From JBQTIM01 sp052388135 (GTDB taxonomy: Bacteria > Elusimicrobiota > Elusimicrobia > FEN-1173), in the NCBI GenBank assembly GCA_052388135.1, contig JBQTIM010000009.1, positions 1 to 35,494 on the forward strand: 35,494 bases of DNA, given 5' to 3'. Positions 1 to 7,504 of the stretch are shown here, in pieces (positions within the stretch are counted from its first letter, which is position 1; each line of letters opens with the position of its first letter). Under the pieces are notes generated by a model. The model did not search any database and had not been told where the DNA came from. It saw only the letters and a list, made by a program, of their open reading frames with translations. A program made the translations under genes and the position numbers.

Positions 1-105
1 GATTTCCTCTTCCATGGAGCGCACGGAACGGGCGCTCTGGACGAAAAAGAGGATGCCGGCGAGGATCAGGAGCCAGAGGAAAAGGTTGCGGCCGTTGCCT
101 TTCAT
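1..105 (-). CDS. ftsH: ATP-dependent zinc metalloprotease FtsH, N-terminal fragment (cut by window edge)
   Basis: Only the first 35 codons are inside the window; the reading frame runs off the left edge. The translation starts MKGNGRNLFLWLLILAGILF and continues FVQSARSVRSMEEEI. This is a short polar start, one transmembrane helix (about residues 8-23) and the beginning of the periplasmic part, as expected for the first membrane segment of FtsH. The AAA and protease domains are not visible, so the call rests on this helix and on position: ftsH directly downstream of tilS is a widespread bacterial arrangement. A GGAG Shine-Dalgarno lies about 8 bases before the ATG, and the tilS stop codon is 19 bases upstream. 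FtsH would be a membrane-anchored hexameric protease. Another single-pass membrane protein cannot be excluded from 35 residues. Confidence 0.75.
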   Translation of the reverse strand, partial: MKGNGRNLFLWLLILAGILFFVQSARSVRSMEEEI

Positions 106-124
106 AGCGAGTTCTCCATGGGCG

Positions 125-1549
125 TTATTGGTAACGGGACCGCCGCCGGAAAGTTCCCGCCGGGCGGGCCGACAATTCGACGACCCGCCGCGTGGACGGG
201 GTGATCTTGACGCGGTCGGCCAGGCGCTTCCCGACGACCCAGACGATGCCGCCGCGGTCTTCCAGCAAGGGAACGGAGGACCTCTGTTCCCGGGGAAGCT
301 TGAGGTCGATGAAGAAATCCGATAACTTTTTGCTCCCGGACATGCCCAAGGGACGGAACCGGTCGCCGGCTTTCCAAGTGCGCCAGCGCAAAGACGACCG
401 ATCCAGCCGGTCGGCGTCGGCGAAGACGCTGGCGCTTCGCTTCCAGTTTTGGGGCGGCGCCGGAACGAAACGCGCCCTCATTTCCCACAGCCGCGCTCCG
501 GCCGGCAGGCGGAATTTTCCGGGAATGGCGACCTTCTTGGGAACGAAGCCGGCGGGCGCGGGAGCGACGGGCGCCGCTGGGATGGAATGGAAAATCAGGC
601 TTCGCGCCTTTTTTTCAACCCAGCCGCCGGGCAGGGTCAAGCGGCCGTTTCCGGCGCCTGCGGCCAGGGCTCTGACGCGCTCCAACGCCGCGAAATCGGC
701 CAGCCCGCACAGACGCCTCAAAATGCGCCTCTGCTCGCTTTTATGATATCGCATAAAACCCCTTAAATCAAGGCGGTTCCGGCGGAAAAGGGGGCGGCGG
801 CCGAGGCGGATGCGCCAGAAATCCTCCTCGTCCCTTTGCATCTCGGCCAGCCGCGCGGCGCGGGCCAAAAAACCGGGCCGGGCTTTTTCCCATCGGTTGA
901 GGATCGGGCGGACGCTGTTGCGCAGAAAGACGGGATCGTCGTTGGAGGCGTCGCGCCGGAACGGCAAACGGCGGTTCCGCAGGTAACGCAGGATCCGCCG
1001 GCGGCCGACCCCCAGCAGAGGGCGGACGAGGACGGGGCCGGGCGTTCCCAGAGGCCAGGGCGAGGACGGCGCCATGGCCCCGAGGCCCGACGGACCCGCG
1101 CCTCGGATGATGTTCATGATCAGGGTTTCGGCCTGGTCGTTCAAGTTGTGGGCCGTGGCGACGTGGGAACAGCGGGCGCGCCGGGCCATGGCCGCGAGGG
1201 CCTCGTAGCGAAGGATGCGGGCTGATTCCTCCAGCCCTTTCTTTTTCTCCCGCGCCCAGGCGCGCACGGGCGCGCGGGCGGCGAGGCAGGGCGTTCCCCG
1301 GCGGCGGGCCTCGCGGCGGACGAAAGCGGCGTCCGCGGAGGACGCCCGCCCGCGCAGTCCGTGGTCCACGTGCCCGATGAAAAGCTTCACGCCGGGATCA
1401 TCGGCGCGGAGGCGCTCCAGCAGATCCCAGAGAGCCATGGAGTCCGGCCCGCCGGAGCAGGCGGTCAATAGGCGGACCGGGCTTTTTCCCATGAGGAGGG
1501 AAAAGCTTTCGCGGAATTCGGGATAAAGATCCCAATCTGTCTTGGCCAT
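125..1549 (-). CDS. tilS: tRNA(Ile)-lysidine synthase TilS
   Basis: TilS ligates lysine to C34 of the CAU-anticodon tRNA(Ile) in an ATP-dependent reaction, so that the tRNA reads AUA. Visible are the PP-loop SGGPDS at about residues 33-38 and the N-type ATPase continuation with VATAHNLNDQAET near residue 135. The C-terminal substrate-binding region contains GDRFRPLGMSGSKKLSDFFI and a WVVGKRLADR motif typical of TilS. The length of 474 residues fits the long TilS form. I start at the ATG giving MAKTDWDLY. A longer frame to 1642 would overlap the upstream cyclase gene by 34 bases and adds a low-complexity Arg-rich leader. No clear Shine-Dalgarno is seen. The next gene, ftsH, starts 19 bases after the stop, so the two are probably co-transcribed. 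Confidence 0.93.
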   Translation of the reverse strand: MAKTDWDLYPEFRESFSLLMGKSPVRLLTACSGGPDSMALWDLLERLRADDPGVKLFIGHVDHGLRGRASSADAAFVRREARRRGTPCLAARAPVRAWAREKKKGLEESARILRYEALAAMARRARCSHVATAHNLNDQAETLIMNIIRGAGPSGLGAMAPSSPWPLGTPGPVLVRPLLGVGRRRILRYLRNRRLPFRRDASNDDPVFLRNSVRPILNRWEKARPGFLARAARLAEMQRDEEDFWRIRLGRRPLFRRNRLDLRGFMRYHKSEQRRILRRLCGLADFAALERVRALAAGAGNGRLTLPGGWVEKKARSLIFHSIPAAPVAPAPAGFVPKKVAIPGKFRLPAGARLWEMRARFVPAPPQNWKRSASVFADADRLDRSSLRWRTWKAGDRFRPLGMSGSKKLSDFFIDLKLPREQRSSVPLLEDRGGIVWVVGKRLADRVKITPSTRRVVELSARPAGTFRRRSRYQ

Positions 1550-1608
1550 AGGGAAGCGCCCGGAAGCGAACCGGGCGGAAAGAGAGGCCGCGCGCCGTCC
1601 GGGGCCGG

Positions 1609-3597
1609 TTACTTCGTCGTCATCACGAAAACGCCGTCCCAATTCTTGGGCGGCGGCGCTTTGATGTAGTCTTCGGACCTCTTGATGTAAACCTGGGAGG
1701 GGCCGTCGTCCGGCAGGTGGGCGAGGGTTTTTTTAAACTTGTCCAGGGCTTTTTCGAATTTTCTTTCAAGGTAGAACGCCAATCCCTCGCCGTAGAGAGC
1801 GAACCCATTTTTCTGGGCCTCGGACAGGCCATCCTTGCGGGCGGCCAGCTCGTAAACCCGGATGGGAAGGTTTTTCCCCTTCACCCGCAGGAGGTCCAGT
1901 TGGCGGACCTCCACGTCGTTCTTAGCCTTCTCGTAGGTGGTCTCGGAAATCATGATGTGAGTGTGGTAGGCCTTGTTGGCGCCCTCGAACCGGGAAGCCT
2001 GGTTCACCGGGTCGCCGATGACGGTGTAATTGAATTTGTTGTTGGAGCCCATGTTCCCCACCACCATGAGGCCCGTGTTGATGCCCATGCGGCAGTCGAT
2101 GGCCGGGAGCTTGCGCTCGGCGAAGCGGCGCTGCAATTCCTTCAGCTTTTCCATTTGGTCCAGGGCGGCGAAGCAGGCGAGTTTGGCGTGGTCCGGCTGG
2201 TCCAAGGGAGCGTTCCAAAAGGCCATGATGGCGTCGCCGATGTACTTGTCCACGAACCCGTCGTACTTCACCAAAATGATGTCGCTCATCTCCGTCAGGT
2301 ACTCGTTGAGCAAATGAACCAAGTCCGGGGCCCGCATGGATTCGGAGAGCGTCGTGAAGCCCGCCAGATCGGAAAAAAAGACCGTCATTTCCTTTTCTTC
2401 CCCGCCCAGCTTCATGCGGTCCGGGTCCGAGGCCAGGATGTCCACCAGCTTTTTGGACATGTACTGGGAGAAGGTCCCCTTGATCCAGCGCTTCTCCTTT
2501 TCTTCCGTGAGAAGACGATAGGAAAAAATAACCAAGTAGGTGGCCACGATGGCCGTCGCGGGAATGACGAATTCCAGCAGGACGTTTTTCTGTGCGAACA
2601 GCCAATAAGTGAGGAGAAAATAACCGGCGGCCAGGGCCGCGAAAATGACCGCGCCCTTCCAGACGGCCACGCGGGGCAGAAAGAGGGCTCCCGCCAGCGT
2701 GAAAAGCAGGACGAAGAAAACCGTCCACCCGCGGCCGGCTCGCCGCAGGTAGTTGCCGTTCAGATAGTTGTCGAGAGCGTTGGCGTGGATTTCCAGCCCG
2801 GGGAAATTGGCGACGTTGGGGACCGATTGAGTGTCGAAAAGGGCTATGGCCGTACCGCCCACCAGGACGATTTTGTCCTTAAAATCCGCGGGGTCCGCGC
2901 GGCCCTTGTAGACGTCGACATAAGAATGGTAGGGGAAGGTCTCGTATCCCCCCACGAAATTTAAATTGATTTCGTTCCAGGGGCCTTCCTCCGTAGGGAC
3001 CGAGGCCGAGCGCAACACGTCCTCCGGAGAGCGCCCCAACGCCGCCGCGTAGGCCGCGAAGGCCAACCCGTAATAGGGGCGCCCTTCGTATTCCACCCAG
3101 ACGGGAAGGCGGCGGCTGACGCCGTCGATTTCGGCGAAAATGTTGACGAAGCCGGCCGGCGACGTGCGCAGGGCGGGAAGCGGAAGGAGAGGTTTGGCGG
3201 GCCGGCCGTCCTGCTCCCGCTGGAACAGCATGCCGAAAACGGCCCGCCCGCTCTTTTCGGCCCGGTCGCCGAGGCGCGCGTCGCTCTGGGGGCGGTCGCG
3301 ATCGGGTTCCGTGAAAAGGACGTCGAAGGCCACCACCTTGGCGCCGGCCTTGGAAAGAAAATCAATGAGGACTCCGTGGACGTCCCGGCGCCAGGGCCAG
3401 CGGCCCATTTCGGCGATGGATTTTTCGTCCGCCGCCACAACCACAACGTCGGGGTGCGGCGCGCGGTCCCCGCGCAGGTGGAAGCGGAAGTCCACGCTGC
3501 GCAGTTCGAGACCGTCCAGGCCGATGAAATGATGGAACCCCAAAATGCCGACGGCGACGGCGGCGGCCAAAAGAAAATTGGCGAACCTCTTCTTCAT
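1609..3597 (-). CDS. CHASE2-domain class III adenylate cyclase
   Basis: This is a 662-residue membrane-bound cyclase. An N-terminal helix (about 8-25) is followed by an extracytoplasmic CHASE2 sensory domain (about 30-290; VVVVAADEKSIAEMGRWPW and DKIVLVGGTA are characteristic). Three transmembrane helices follow (about 290-370), then the catalytic domain (about 395-585). Both metal-binding aspartates are present (FFSDLAGFT near 405 and GDAIMAFW near 450). So are the adenine-selecting Lys (DKYIGDA) and Asp (VIGDPVN) and the transition-state Asn/Arg (NQASR), so an active adenylate rather than guanylate cyclase is predicted. A helical tail of about 70 residues after the catalytic domain looks like one or two TPR-type repeats (ALYGEGLAFYLERKFEKALD). 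The gene sits 34 bases after the UDP-glucuronate decarboxylase gene and 59 bases before tilS. The ligand sensed by CHASE2 cannot be read from sequence. Confidence 0.92.
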   Translation of the reverse strand: MKKRFANFLLAAAVAVGILGFHHFIGLDGLELRSVDFRFHLRGDRAPHPDVVVVAADEKSIAEMGRWPWRRDVHGVLIDFLSKAGAKVVAFDVLFTEPDRDRPQSDARLGDRAEKSGRAVFGMLFQREQDGRPAKPLLPLPALRTSPAGFVNIFAEIDGVSRRLPVWVEYEGRPYYGLAFAAYAAALGRSPEDVLRSASVPTEEGPWNEINLNFVGGYETFPYHSYVDVYKGRADPADFKDKIVLVGGTAIALFDTQSVPNVANFPGLEIHANALDNYLNGNYLRRAGRGWTVFFVLLFTLAGALFLPRVAVWKGAVIFAALAAGYFLLTYWLFAQKNVLLEFVIPATAIVATYLVIFSYRLLTEEKEKRWIKGTFSQYMSKKLVDILASDPDRMKLGGEEKEMTVFFSDLAGFTTLSESMRAPDLVHLLNEYLTEMSDIILVKYDGFVDKYIGDAIMAFWNAPLDQPDHAKLACFAALDQMEKLKELQRRFAERKLPAIDCRMGINTGLMVVGNMGSNNKFNYTVIGDPVNQASRFEGANKAYHTHIMISETTYEKAKNDVEVRQLDLLRVKGKNLPIRVYELAARKDGLSEAQKNGFALYGEGLAFYLERKFEKALDKFKKTLAHLPDDGPSQVYIKRSEDYIKAPPPKNWDGVFVMTTK

Positions 3598-3631
3598 GCG
3601 GGCGGAAGACGGAGCAGGGAGCGGCGCGGCG

Positions 3632-4618
3632 TCACGATCCGCCCCGGCGGGTTTTTTTTAAATCGTCCTTGAAGTATTGGATGGTTTTTTTCAGGCCCTG
3701 CTCCAGGGAGACTTTCGGCTCCCAGCCCAGGAGGCGGCGGGCCAAAGCGATGTCGGGCTGGCGGATCTTGGGGTCGTCCACGGGCAGGGGTTTGTGGACG
3801 ATGCGGCTGCGGCTGTTGGTCAGCTTTTTGATCATTTGGGCGATCTGGAGGACGGTGATCTCGCGCGGGTTCCCGATGTTGACGGGACTGGCGTGCTTGC
3901 ACCAGAGGAGGCGGAAAAGGCCTTCGACCTCGTCGGAAACATAGCAAAGGGAGCGGGTCTGCCTCCCGTCGCCGAAGACGGGGATGGGCTTGCCGGTGAG
4001 AGCGGCGGCGATGAACTCGGGCACGGCCCGGCCGTCGTTCCTTTGCATGCGGGGCCCGTAGGTGTTGAAGATGCGGACGATGCGCACCGCCACGCCGTGG
4101 CTGCGATGGTAGGCCATGCAGAGGGCCTCGGCGTAGCGCTTGGCCTCGTCGTAAACGCCGCGCGGCCCCACGGGGTTCACGTGGCCCCAGTAGTCCTCCT
4201 TTTGGGGATGGACCTGAGGGTCGCCGTAGACCTCGGACGTGGACGCCAGCAGGAACCGCGCTTTCTTGGCTTTGGCCAAGCCCAGCATCTTGTGCGTGCC
4301 GAGAGCGCCGACTTTCAGCGTCTTGATGGGATGCTCCAGATAATCCCGGGGCGAGGCGGGGCTGGCGAAGTGGAGGACGGCGTCCAGGGGGCCGTGCAGG
4401 TAAAGATCGTAGGTCACGTCGTGCTTGATGAACTGGAAGCGCGGATGCCCGGAAAGGTGGGCGATGTTGTCGGGCGAGCCGGTGAGGAAGTTGTCCACGC
4501 AGACCACGTGGAAGCCTTTCCAGATGAGCAGGTCGCACAGGTGCGACCCCAGAAACCCGGCGCCGCCGGTGATGAGCACGCGGCCGTTCTTGGGCGCGCT
4601 GTAAAGCTTAGAAGTCAT
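3632..4618 (-). CDS. uxs: UDP-glucuronate decarboxylase (UDP-xylose synthase), extended SDR
   Basis: The predicted reaction converts UDP-glucuronate to UDP-xylose and CO2 with bound NAD+, supplying xylose for cell-surface glycans. The protein has 328 residues, normal for a soluble bacterial UXS. The Rossmann motif GGAGFLGSHLCD lies at about 18-29, and the UXS-typical block HFASPASPRDYLEHPI is near 85. The catalytic ASTSEVYGDP motif is followed by EDYWGHVNPVGPR, then the YxxxK pair in VYDEAKRYAE. These stretches separate UXS from dTDP-glucose dehydratases and epimerases. A purine-rich AAAGGAAA lies about 9 bases before the ATG. The ATG itself falls inside a stem that pairs with the stop-codon region of the upstream membrane-protein gene (separate entry), which suggests translational coupling. 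No glycosyltransferase is nearby. Confidence 0.93.
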   Translation of the reverse strand: MTSKLYSAPKNGRVLITGGAGFLGSHLCDLLIWKGFHVVCVDNFLTGSPDNIAHLSGHPRFQFIKHDVTYDLYLHGPLDAVLHFASPASPRDYLEHPIKTLKVGALGTHKMLGLAKAKKARFLLASTSEVYGDPQVHPQKEDYWGHVNPVGPRGVYDEAKRYAEALCMAYHRSHGVAVRIVRIFNTYGPRMQRNDGRAVPEFIAAALTGKPIPVFGDGRQTRSLCYVSDEVEGLFRLLWCKHASPVNIGNPREITVLQIAQMIKKLTNSRSRIVHKPLPVDDPKIRQPDIALARRLLGWEPKVSLEQGLKKTIQYFKDDLKKTRRGGS

Positions 4619-4672
4619 CCGAAAATTTCCTTTCGGGCTGCAATTCCGAGTGAGGCTTCCGGATGACTTCTA
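4609..4672 (-). promoter_or_regulatory. Inverted repeat pairing the upstream stop codon with the uxs start codon
   Basis: A perfect 12-bp inverted repeat (TAGAAGTCATCC at 4609-4620, GGATGACTTCTA at 4661-4672), extendable by one pair, encloses a loop of about 38 bases. In the minus-strand transcript the 5' arm begins with the UAG stop codon of the membrane-protein gene. The 3' arm contains the AUG of uxs, and the uxs Shine-Dalgarno (AAAGGAAA) lies in the loop. A terminating ribosome would melt the stem. No U-tract follows, so this is not an intrinsic terminator. The pairing is seen directly; the coupling role is inferred. Confidence 0.6.
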
Positions 4673-5629
4673 GCCATGGAAGGATTTGACGGTGGAGGCG
4701 TCGATGGCCGCGAACATGGCCAGCGCGAAGGCCGCCGCGGCCGCGGCCAAAACCGATTTCACGGGCGTGGAGGTCCGCTCCCAGAGGGCGGAGGCCCAGG
4801 ACGCGGCGGCGAAGGCCTCGACGGCGAAGGGAGCGAAGCCCAGGTAGCCCAAAATCGGCATCTCAAAAATTTTCGTTTCCATGCCGGGAATGGAATAGGA
4901 CCAGCGGGCCCGGGCCAACGAGTTCCACCATTCCCAAAGCCCGCCGCACAGCAGGCCGGCCGCCAAAAGCGTGAACAGCCGCTTCATCCGGCCCATGCGC
5001 CAGTCCGCCAGGAGTGAAGAGGCCCCCATCCGCTCGTTCAAAGGCTCCAGGAGAAAGATCAAGCTTCCCCACACCAGCGGGAAAAAATATTGCGGCCACA
5101 GCATGGGAAGGATCAGCATGGCCAGTCCGGCGGCGATGAAGGATCCCTCCATGCGCTTCTTCCAGCCGAGGGGCTTGACCTTGCCTTCGCCGATGACGCC
5201 GGCGCTGTCCACCAGATCGGCGGTTTCCAGGAGGCCCGGGATCACGGTGGAAAAAGCCAGGGCGTAGCCCGCCCAACGGACGGCGCGGTCGGCGGGCAGG
5301 TCCCAATAGGACCAATTGCCCAAACGGAGGTTGAGGGCCTCGAAGAAAAGCCAGAACACCACGGACCATCCGGCCAGAAACGCGAAGCGGGCGGGGTAAG
5401 AGAGGAGGAGAGATTCTTTGCGGTGGCGGTACACCCACCCGTCCACGAAGAGGATGTAGCTCCACCAGGCGAAGGCGAAAAACCAGGTGGCGAAAGGTTC
5501 CTGCCCGCGGACGGCGCCCAGGACGGCCATGCCGAAAACCGCGAGGCCCAGGACCATGAGGCCCTGGCTCGCCTGATATCGCCACTTGGAGGGAGGAGGC
5601 CCGGCCTTCGGCGGAGAGAAAACGTCCAT
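4670..5629 (-). CDS. Polytopic membrane protein of unknown function
   Basis: I do not recognise a characterised family. The product has about 319 residues from the ATG at 5629. A GTG at 5647 would add six residues, and neither start has a Shine-Dalgarno (the sequence before the ATG is CCTCCTCCT, the reverse of one). About eight or nine hydrophobic helices are visible, separated by short loops. Conserved-looking aromatic and acidic stretches occur inside or next to the membrane: FFEALNLRLGNWSYWDLP near 95-110, LLETADLVDS near 135, LEPLNERMG near 195, and GGLWEWWNSLARARWSYSIPG near 230 followed by PILGYLGFAPFAVEAF. The paired W-Y/P-G-F pattern recalls some carotenoid-pathway membrane proteins, but this is only a resemblance. 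The stop codon lies in the stem that reaches the uxs start, so its translation may control uxs. Confidence 0.75.
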   Translation of the reverse strand: MDVFSPPKAGPPPSKWRYQASQGLMVLGLAVFGMAVLGAVRGQEPFATWFFAFAWWSYILFVDGWVYRHRKESLLLSYPARFAFLAGWSVVFWLFFEALNLRLGNWSYWDLPADRAVRWAGYALAFSTVIPGLLETADLVDSAGVIGEGKVKPLGWKKRMEGSFIAAGLAMLILPMLWPQYFFPLVWGSLIFLLEPLNERMGASSLLADWRMGRMKRLFTLLAAGLLCGGLWEWWNSLARARWSYSIPGMETKIFEMPILGYLGFAPFAVEAFAAASWASALWERTSTPVKSVLAAAAAAFALAMFAAIDASTVKSFHG

Positions 5630-5735
5630 GTCAGGAGGAGGAGTCACGCGGGCTTAGCGTATCAAAAAGCGTTGCTGGACGGCAAGGGAAGGCCGTTTTC
5701 CCCTTCGCGGGCGCAAGCTGGCGGGGGCGGGGACT

Positions 5736-6455
5736 TTACTTCAGCAGCCGGGAAAACGCCGCGAAGAAACCGCCCGCCGCTCGTTCGTACGCGGGAAGCA
5801 AACGCCGGCTCTTGGCCTGAATGTCTCGCGGGCGGCCCGCGCCGGCCCGGGCGATTTCCTCCCGGGAACCCGGCTGGCGCAGCCAATCGCGGATCATGGC
5901 CCCATCGATTTCGGGATGAAACTGCAAGCCGTAGGCCGCGTTCCCCCGGCGGAAAGCTTGGTGCCGGCAGCGCGGGGAGGCGGCCAGCCACTCGGCGCCC
6001 CGGGGTAGGTCGAAGGTGTCTCCGTGCCACTGGAAAACGCGGGGGCGCGGCGGAAAGGCGGCCAGGAGTGGGTCGCGCCGGCCGGCGGAGGTCAGCTCGG
6101 CGGGATGCCAGCCGATCTCTCGAAAGCGGTTGGGATAAACGCGGGCGCCCAAGGCCGCCGCCATGAGCTGGGCGCCCAGGCAGATTCCCAAAACGGGAAG
6201 ATCGCGGTCCAGCGCTTCGGCCATGAGACGGATTTCGTTTTTTAAGAAAGGATGGCGTTCCTGCTCGTAGGCGCCCATGGGCCCTCCCATGACCACGAGA
6301 CCGCGAATGTCGCGGATCTCCGGAAAGGCGGCGCCCGGCCGCCAGACTTCGAACTCCCGCACGGGGCCCGCGCGGCGGAGAACGGCGCCCAGCGTTCCCG
6401 TGCCTTCGTGGGGCGCGTGGCGAAGCACGGCGGTGTATTTAGTTCTTGGGTTCAA
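5736..6455 (-). CDS. Class I glutamine amidotransferase (GMP synthase-like, stand-alone)
   Basis: A single-domain GATase of up to 239 residues. The triad is intact: the nucleophile Cys in LGICLGAQL (residue 92) and His/Glu in LQFHPEID (180/182). The oxyanion-region motif MGGPMGAYE is at 56-64. Stand-alone members of this family hydrolyse glutamine or gamma-glutamyl compounds; the acceptor is unknown here. The start is uncertain. The frame opens with a TTG at 6455 that lies inside an AT-rich repeat, and a GTG at 6428 (start of VLRHAPHEGTG) is the next candidate. Neither has a Shine-Dalgarno. The N-terminal ten residues may therefore be repeat-derived or not translated. The gene lies downstream of ispH, with the repeat as the only intergenic sequence. 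Confidence 0.88.
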   Translation of the reverse strand: MNPRTKYTAVLRHAPHEGTGTLGAVLRRAGPVREFEVWRPGAAFPEIRDIRGLVVMGGPMGAYEQERHPFLKNEIRLMAEALDRDLPVLGICLGAQLMAAALGARVYPNRFREIGWHPAELTSAGRRDPLLAAFPPRPRVFQWHGDTFDLPRGAEWLAASPRCRHQAFRRGNAAYGLQFHPEIDGAMIRDWLRQPGSREEIARAGAGRPRDIQAKSRRLLPAYERAAGGFFAAFSRLLK

Positions 6456-6556
6456 AGCTCAAAATCCAAAGTTCAAATCAAACCCCAAGAACCAAACTCC
6501 AAAGTTTGAGCTTTGAACTTGACCATTGATTTGAACTTTGAGCTTTGGATTTTGAA
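6451..6556. repeat. AT-rich modular palindromic repeat, copy 1 (between ispH and the amidotransferase gene)
   Basis: An AT-rich island in high-GC DNA, built from permuted words such as TTCAAAG, CTCAAA and ATCCAAA. The outer arms are complementary: AAAGTTCAAATCAA at 6468-6481 against TTGATTTGAACTTT at 6526-6539. Beyond this core the two arms carry the same words in swapped order. A smaller palindromic stretch (AAACTCCAAAGTTT) sits in the centre. The left arm matches copy 2 at 19576 over about 31 bases with two differences, while the middles differ. It begins within ten bases of the ispH stop codon and reaches into the 5' end of the amidotransferase frame. Confidence 0.85.
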
Positions 6557-6564
6557 CTTTCCTT

Positions 6565-7500
6565 TTATGCTTTCGCGGCGGTCAATTCTTTGGGCAGGGA
6601 AAAATGCACGTCTTCCCGGTGGACCACCACCTCTTCCACCTCGCCTTGATAACGGCTCTTGAGGAGAGAAAGGACGTCTTCAACGAGATGCTCGGGCGCC
6701 GACGCGCCGGCGGTGACGCCCACGCTCTGGGCGCCGGCCAGCCATTCGGGCTGGATCTCCGACGCTTTGTCGAAGAGGTAGGCCCGCGCGCCGCGCTCGG
6801 ATGCCACGTCCACCAGCCTCTGGGAATTGGAGCTGTTCTTGGAGCCCACCACCAACAGGACCTGCACGCCGCGGCCCACCAGGTCCTTGACGGCGTCCTG
6901 GCGGTTCTGGGTGGCGTAGCAGATGTCGTCTTTGGGCGGGGTCTTGGCTTCGGGAAATTTCCGGCGGATGGCGGCCATGATTTCCCGCGTTTCGTCCAGG
7001 CTGAGGGTGGTTTGCGTGAGGATCATCACCCGATTGGGATCGGGCACCTGGATGGACTCCACGTCCGCCACGGTCTCCACCAGCCGCATCTTGCCCGGCG
7101 CCTCGCCCATGGTGCCCACCACCTCGTCGTGCTCCTCGTGGCCGATGAGCAAAAGGGAATAGCCTTCCCTGAGAAAGCGGTGAACTTCCAGGTGCACTTT
7201 GGTGACCAAGGGGCAGGTGGCGTCTATCACTTTCAGGCGGCGGGCCTTGGCTTTCCGCCGCACCTCCGGCGACACGCCGTGGGCGCTGAAGACGGCCACG
7301 CGGCCTTCCGGAACCTCGTCCAAAGAATCCACGAATATGACGCCGCGGGATTTGAAGTCCTCCACCACCGAGCGGTTGTGGACGATCTCTTTGCGCACGT
7401 AGACCGGCGCCGGAAACTTTTCCAGCGCGATGTTGACGATGTCCACGGCGCGCACGACGCCGGCGCAGAACCCTCTGGGATTGGCGAGCAGGACTTTCAT
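6565..7500 (-). CDS. ispH: 4-hydroxy-3-methylbut-2-enyl diphosphate reductase IspH
   Basis: IspH catalyses the last step of the MEP pathway, reducing HMBPP to IPP and DMAPP on a [4Fe-4S] cluster. The protein has 311 residues, normal for the family. The three cluster cysteines are C12 (PRGFCAGV), C96 (DATCPLV) and C194 (DDICYATQNRQ). His residues in VHNRSVV, FSAHGV and GHEEHDE line the substrate pocket, and TAGASAPEHL near the C-terminus is a family signature. The ATG follows the flavo-polyferredoxin stop codon by only a few bases, so the two are very likely co-transcribed. IspH needs low-potential electrons, which makes its position just after a membrane electron-transfer protein worth noting, although no direct link is shown. 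The product would feed the hpnCDE genes elsewhere in the window. Confidence 0.97.
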   Translation of the reverse strand: MKVLLANPRGFCAGVVRAVDIVNIALEKFPAPVYVRKEIVHNRSVVEDFKSRGVIFVDSLDEVPEGRVAVFSAHGVSPEVRRKAKARRLKVIDATCPLVTKVHLEVHRFLREGYSLLLIGHEEHDEVVGTMGEAPGKMRLVETVADVESIQVPDPNRVMILTQTTLSLDETREIMAAIRRKFPEAKTPPKDDICYATQNRQDAVKDLVGRGVQVLLVVGSKNSSNSQRLVDVASERGARAYLFDKASEIQPEWLAGAQSVGVTAGASAPEHLVEDVLSLLKSRYQGEVEEVVVHREDVHFSLPKELTAAKA

Positions 7501-7504
7501 GGGC

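Noticed and set aside
3640..3661. Plus-strand GC hairpin followed by eight T residues, like an intrinsic terminator
   Set aside because: No gene is on the plus strand here. The T-run is the complement of Lys codons near the 3' end of uxs and, on the minus strand, precedes rather than follows the stem.
6451..6556. CRISPR-like array
   Set aside because: The words are short, permuted and palindromic, with no regular spacers and no cas genes.
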